8,379 bases of DNA, taken from contig JAEYYP010000420.1 in the NCBI GenBank assembly GCA_023428425.1, forward strand, positions 1 through 8,379, written 5' to 3'. How positions within the stretch are numbered: position 1 is the stretch's first letter; every line of letters begins with the position of its first letter. The notes below the pieces were generated by a model. It saw nothing but the letters and a program-made list of their open reading frames with translations, was not told the origin of the DNA and made no database searches. The position numbers and the translations under genes are program-made. The stretch is from Pseudomonadota bacterium. GTDB lineage: Bacteria; Pseudomonadota; Alphaproteobacteria; Rhizobiales; Devosiaceae. Positions 5,411 through 8,379 of the stretch are shown one piece after another.

Positions 5411-6513
5411 CCTTCACTACCATTTCGCGTCGCTCGCTGCTGCGTGTCGGTGCTGCCGGGCTCGCGGCCACGGCGCTGCCGTTCGGTTTCGCTCGGGCGC
5501 AGACCAATGTCGTTCTCGGCATTGTCTATGTCGGCCCCAAGGACGATTTCGGCTGGAACCAGGCGCATGCCGTCTCTGTCGCCTCGCTCAAGGAACTGCC
5601 GGGCATCACGGTGGTGGAGGAGGAGAACGTCCCCGAGACCGACGCCGTGGCCAAGTCCATGGAGTCAATGATAAATCTCGATGGCGCCAACCTGATCCTC
5701 GCCACCTCGTTCGGCTACTACAACCCGTTCGTCGTCGAACTGGCCAAGAAGTATCCGGACGTGCAGTTCCGTCACGCAGCCCCACTGTGGAACAAGGATG
5801 CCGATCCCGCCAACGCCGGGTCGTACTTCCCCTACCTCAACCAGGCGCACTATGTTGATGGGGTCGCCGCCGGCCTGTCGTCGCCGACCGGAAAGATCGG
5901 CTTCGTCGCCGCAAAGCCTATTCCGTCGGTGCTGTCGAACATCAACTCCGTGCTGCTCGGCGCCCGCTCGGTGAACCCGAACGCTACCGTGCAGGTGATC
6001 TTCACCGGCGAGTGGAGCCTGCCGGTGCGCGAGGCCGAGGCGACAAACGCGCTGGTCGACGCCGGCTGCGATGTCATCACCTGTCACGTCGACAGCCCCA
6101 AGGTCGTGATCGAGACGGCCGAGGGCCGGGGCGTCAAGACCTGCGGGCACAACGCCTCCCAGGCCCCGCTTGCCCCGAAGGGTTTCATCACCGGCGCCGA
6201 GTACAAGTGGGAGACGATCTACAAGTCCTACGCCGATGCGATCGCCGCCGGTGAAACCCCGCCGAACTTCCTTGTTGGCGGCTACAACAACGACATGCTG
6301 CGCAACACGCCCTACGGCGCCGGCGCGACACCCGAGGCGATCAAGGCGGCGGATGCGGCTATCGAGGCGCTGAAGGGCGGTGCCCCGATCTACAAGGGCA
6401 TGCTCAAGGACAACGCCGGCAATGTCGTCGTCGACAAGGACTACGACAACTACGACCCCTACCTCGATGGCATGAACTGGCTGCTCGAGGGCGTGCAGGG
6501 CTCGATCACCTGA
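5407..6513 (+). CDS. BMP/PnrA-family ABC transporter substrate-binding protein (Tat signal)
   Basis: A 368-residue periplasmic binding protein that captures the ligand for the importer encoded downstream. The start at 5407 is firm: GGGGAA at 5394-5399 lies seven bases upstream, and a complete Tat signal follows. This comprises S-R-R-S-L-L-R (7-13), a hydrophobic stretch GAAGLAATALPFGF and a likely cut at ARA|QT after residue 31. The mature protein opens with VVLGIVYVGPKDDFGWNQAH (35-54), the N-terminal strand and ligand loop of the basic membrane lipoprotein (BMP, PF02608) fold. ATSFGYYNPFVVELAKKYPDVQF (99-121) is the second hallmark. There is no lipobox, so it is not a lipoprotein, unlike many Gram-positive or spirochaete members. 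Characterised relatives (PnrA, YufN/NupN) bind purine nucleosides. The GWNQ loop differs from the FNQ-type loop of PnrA, so the ligand is only inferred. It is the first gene of the operon. Confidence 0.92.
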   Translation: MTFTTISRRSLLRVGAAGLAATALPFGFARAQTNVVLGIVYVGPKDDFGWNQAHAVSVASLKELPGITVVEEENVPETDAVAKSMESMINLDGANLILATSFGYYNPFVVELAKKYPDVQFRHAAPLWNKDADPANAGSYFPYLNQAHYVDGVAAGLSSPTGKIGFVAAKPIPSVLSNINSVLLGARSVNPNATVQVIFTGEWSLPVREAEATNALVDAGCDVITCHVDSPKVVIETAEGRGVKTCGHNASQAPLAPKGFITGAEYKWETIYKSYADAIAAGETPPNFLVGGYNNDMLRNTPYGAGATPEAIKAADAAIEALKGGAPIYKGMLKDNAGNVVVDKDYDNYDPYLDGMNWLLEGVQGSIT

Positions 6514-6524
6514 TGCACTGACGA

Positions 6525-6550
6525 CGGTGGCCCGTTCTCCCGGGCCACCG
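6525..6550 (+). terminator. Intercistronic hairpin (attenuator or mRNA-stabilising) after the binding-protein gene
   Basis: CGGTGGCCCG (6525-6534) pairs perfectly with CGGGCCACCG (6541-6550) around loop TTCTCC, a 10-bp, nearly all G-C stem. It begins 11 bases after the TGA of the binding-protein gene. The following CCTTTGCCTT is not a real U tract, so full termination is unlikely. Such hairpins between binding-protein and permease genes are known (for example malE-malF) to protect the upstream message and lower permease output. The same role here is inference. Confidence 0.7.
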
Positions 6551-6579
6551 CCTTTGCCTTGCACAGCGGAGCCTCGTGG

Positions 6580-7695
6580 ATGACAGTTCAAACCGCCGAT
6601 AACGCCGCGATCCCGGCCAAGGAGGGAAACAGCCTCCAGTTCCTGCGCTTCGCTGAGGCGATCGCCATTCCGGCCGGCGCAATCGTGGTGTCCGCGCTGC
6701 TCTTCGCGATCTTCCTGCTCGCCATCGGCAAGGACCCGATCCAGTTCTACGCGCTGGTGTGGACCGGCGGCTTCGGCTCCTCGTTCTCCATCCAGAACTC
6801 GCTGCAGCGCGCTGCGCCGCTGATTTTGACCGGCCTCGCCTTCGCCATTCCGGCGCGTATCGGCCTCACCATGATCGGCGGGGAGGGAGCGCTGGTGCTC
6901 GGCGGCTTCGCCTCGGCGGCCATTGCCATCCCGCTCGTATCGGGCGGCGTGCCGCCGCTGGTGACGCTGCCGGTCATGGCCGCGGCCGGCATCATCACCG
7001 GTGGCCTCTGGGTCGGCTTCACCGGCTGGCTGAAATACGCGCGCGGCGTCAACGAGACCATCGCTTCGCTGCTGATGAGTTACATCGCCATCGCCATCAT
7101 GAACTTCTTCGTCGAGGGCGCCCTGCGCGATCCGGCCTCCGCCAACAAGCCCTCCACCATGCCGATCGGCGACGCCTACCGCATCGGTTCGATCCCCGGC
7201 ACCGAGGTGCACTGGGGCTTCGCCGCGGGCATGGTCCTCGCCATCGTGCTCTGGGTGCTGATGAGCCGCACCACCTTCGGTTTCGCAGCGCGGATGACTG
7301 GCGGCAACCTCCGCGCCGCCCGCGCCCAGGGCCTGCCGGTCGGCTGGCTGATGGTGATCTGCTGCATGATCGCCGGCGGCTGCGCCGGGCTTGCCGGTTT
7401 CTTCGAGGTGGCGGCGATTCACGGCCAGGCCAATGCCTCGCTGGTCGCTGGCTACGGCTTCACCGGCATCCTCGTCGCCTTCCTCGCACGGCAGAACCCC
7501 GTCGCCGTCGTGCCGGTGGCGATCCTGTTCGGCGCGCTCGCCGCGGCGGGCGGCGTCATCCAGCGGCGCATGGGCATGCCTGATGCCACCATCCTCGTGC
7601 TGCAGGGTATGCTGTTCGTGGTTCTGCTGGTCTCCGACACGTTCTACGGCCGCATCAAGCTGTTCCAGGTCAAGGCCACGGGGGACCGTACGTAA
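6580..7695 (+). CDS. BMP-type ABC transporter permease 1 (YufP/NupP-like, BPD_transp_2)
   Basis: A 371-residue inner-membrane protein forming half of the channel for the importer. About nine to ten hydrophobic segments are visible, roughly at 27-49, 79-100, 104-122, 126-150, 160-178, 212-230, 256-277, 286-303, 306-328 and 338-353. FGFAARMTGGNLRAARAQG (233-251) is the cytoplasmic coupling loop ('G.N..AAR..G') that contacts the ATPase in BPD_transp_2 (PF02653) permeases. The start is ATG 6580, preceded by GGAG at 6568-6571 with eight bases between. A TTG seven codons earlier is less likely. The gene ends in TAA directly followed by the ATG of permease 2. Its nearest characterised type is the nucleoside transporter permease YufP of Bacillus subtilis. 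Placement right after a BMP binding protein supports this. Substrate not proven. Confidence 0.9.
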   Translation: MTVQTADNAAIPAKEGNSLQFLRFAEAIAIPAGAIVVSALLFAIFLLAIGKDPIQFYALVWTGGFGSSFSIQNSLQRAAPLILTGLAFAIPARIGLTMIGGEGALVLGGFASAAIAIPLVSGGVPPLVTLPVMAAAGIITGGLWVGFTGWLKYARGVNETIASLLMSYIAIAIMNFFVEGALRDPASANKPSTMPIGDAYRIGSIPGTEVHWGFAAGMVLAIVLWVLMSRTTFGFAARMTGGNLRAARAQGLPVGWLMVICCMIAGGCAGLAGFFEVAAIHGQANASLVAGYGFTGILVAFLARQNPVAVVPVAILFGALAAAGGVIQRRMGMPDATILVLQGMLFVVLLVSDTFYGRIKLFQVKATGDRT

Positions 7696-8379
7696 ATGGA
7701 CAACGCCGTCCTCACCGTCCTCATCGCCATGCTGGGCGGCGCCATCCGCGTCTCGACGCCCTTCATGTTCGTGGCGCTCGGCGAAACGCTCACCGAGAAG
7801 TCGGGCCGCATCAACCTTGGGCTCGAGGGGAATCTCGTGCTCGGAGCCATGGTGGCCTACGCCACGTCCTACCTCACCGGGAACCCGTGGCTCGGCGTGC
7901 TGGCGGCCGGCACGTCCGGCCTCTTCCTCGGGGCGCTGCACGGCTATATCTGCAAGCTGCCCAAGGTGAACGACATCGCTGTCGGCATTGCCATGATGAG
8001 CTTCGGCACCGGCCTTGCCTTCTTCTTCGGCAAGCCGTTCATCCAGCCACAGGCGCCCAAGCTCGACGCTATCCCGCTCGGGGACTGGACCGGCAATCCG
8101 GCGCTGGCGCAGGCGCTGCAGGTCAATCCGCTGTTCTTCGTCGGCATCATCTTGGCGGTCGCCATGTCCTGGGCGTTCCGCAACACCCGCTGGGGGCTGA
8201 TTGTCCGGATGACCGGCGACAGCGCCGCCTCGGCCAAGGCGATGGGCGTCTCGGTCGACTTGGTGCGCTTCCTCGCGACAGCGGCGGGCGGGTTTCTGGC
8301 CGGCATCGGCGGAGCGTTCCTCTCGCTCTACTATCCGGGTATCTGGAACCAGGGGCTCTCCTCCGGTCAGGGCCTGATG
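7696..8379 (+). CDS. BMP-type ABC transporter permease 2 (YufQ/NupQ-like), partial at right edge
   Basis: The first 228 codons of the second channel subunit; the C-terminus lies beyond the window. FVALGETLTEKSGRINLGLEGNLVLGAMVAY (25-55) is the signature of YufQ-type permeases ('E..G..N.GLEG....GA'). RWGLIVRMTGDSAASAKAMGV (165-185) is the coupling loop toward the ATPase, and GGFLAGIGGAFLSLYY (198-213) is a following membrane segment. Further hydrophobic segments lie near 64-86, 95-111 and 146-161. The ATG comes immediately after the TAA of permease 1, with GGGGA at 7681-7685 ten bases upstream, so the two are likely translated in balance as a heterodimer. Family members usually run to about 300 residues, so roughly 70-90 are missing. 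Confidence 0.9.
   Translation, partial: MDNAVLTVLIAMLGGAIRVSTPFMFVALGETLTEKSGRINLGLEGNLVLGAMVAYATSYLTGNPWLGVLAAGTSGLFLGALHGYICKLPKVNDIAVGIAMMSFGTGLAFFFGKPFIQPQAPKLDAIPLGDWTGNPALAQALQVNPLFFVGIILAVAMSWAFRNTRWGLIVRMTGDSAASAKAMGVSVDLVRFLATAAGGFLAGIGGAFLSLYYPGIWNQGLSSGQGLM

Noticed and set aside
5665..7941. A 758-codon open frame on the minus strand across the binding-protein and permease genes.
   Set aside because: It is antisense to three well-supported genes. Its His-, Asp-, Glu- and Arg-rich composition is what the complement of GC-rich hydrophobic coding sequence gives, and no domain is visible.
7944..8306. A 120-codon minus-strand frame within permease 2.
   Set aside because: Antisense to clear permease sequence, with no recognisable motif.

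Overview
The window joins two unrelated blocks on either side of a glycine tRNA gene. High GC, a Tat-exported BMP-family binding protein and rhizobial-style promoter elements suggest an alphaproteobacterium, probably Hyphomicrobiales. That placement is inference; no taxonomic marker gene is present.

Left block (1-4925): five glycosyltransferase genes, each from a different family. Four are on the minus strand. In their reading direction these are a GT10 fucosyltransferase (4925-3798), a GT2 enzyme (3711-2827), a GT4 enzyme (1571-399) and a GT32-like DXD enzyme (402 to beyond base 1, partial). The fifth, an exostosin-like (GT47-like) enzyme at 1809-2825, is on the plus strand between them and meets the GT2 gene tail to tail with one base between the stop codons. 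None has an obvious membrane span, so all probably work in the cytoplasm building or decorating a surface glycan. No polymerase, flippase or sugar-nucleotide synthesis gene is in view, so the cluster probably continues left of base 1. Composition is more AT-rich than in the right block: lines 2701-2760 and 4201-4260 count 50% and 57% GC by hand, while 6901-6960 counts 77%.

Junction (4926-5406): tRNA-Gly(CCC) at 5023-5096 with a promoter-like TTGACG upstream. It is followed by a 310-base leader region with promoter-like and operator-like sequence, a small hairpin and a possible 43-codon hydrophobic ORF overlapping the next gene's start.

Right block (5407-8379, plus strand): an ABC importer operon of the BMP/PnrA type, the class that imports purine nucleosides in characterised cases. 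The order is Tat-signal substrate-binding protein, a strong 10-bp hairpin, permease 1, then permease 2 starting directly after the permease 1 stop and running off the right edge. The ATPase is not in the window and is expected downstream.

No CRISPR array, transposase, integrase or rRNA was seen. The best candidates for something new are the mixed-family glycosyltransferase cluster beside a tRNA, a pair of 14-bp palindromes in the divergent intergenic region at 1572-1808, and the small ORF coupled to the binding-protein start.
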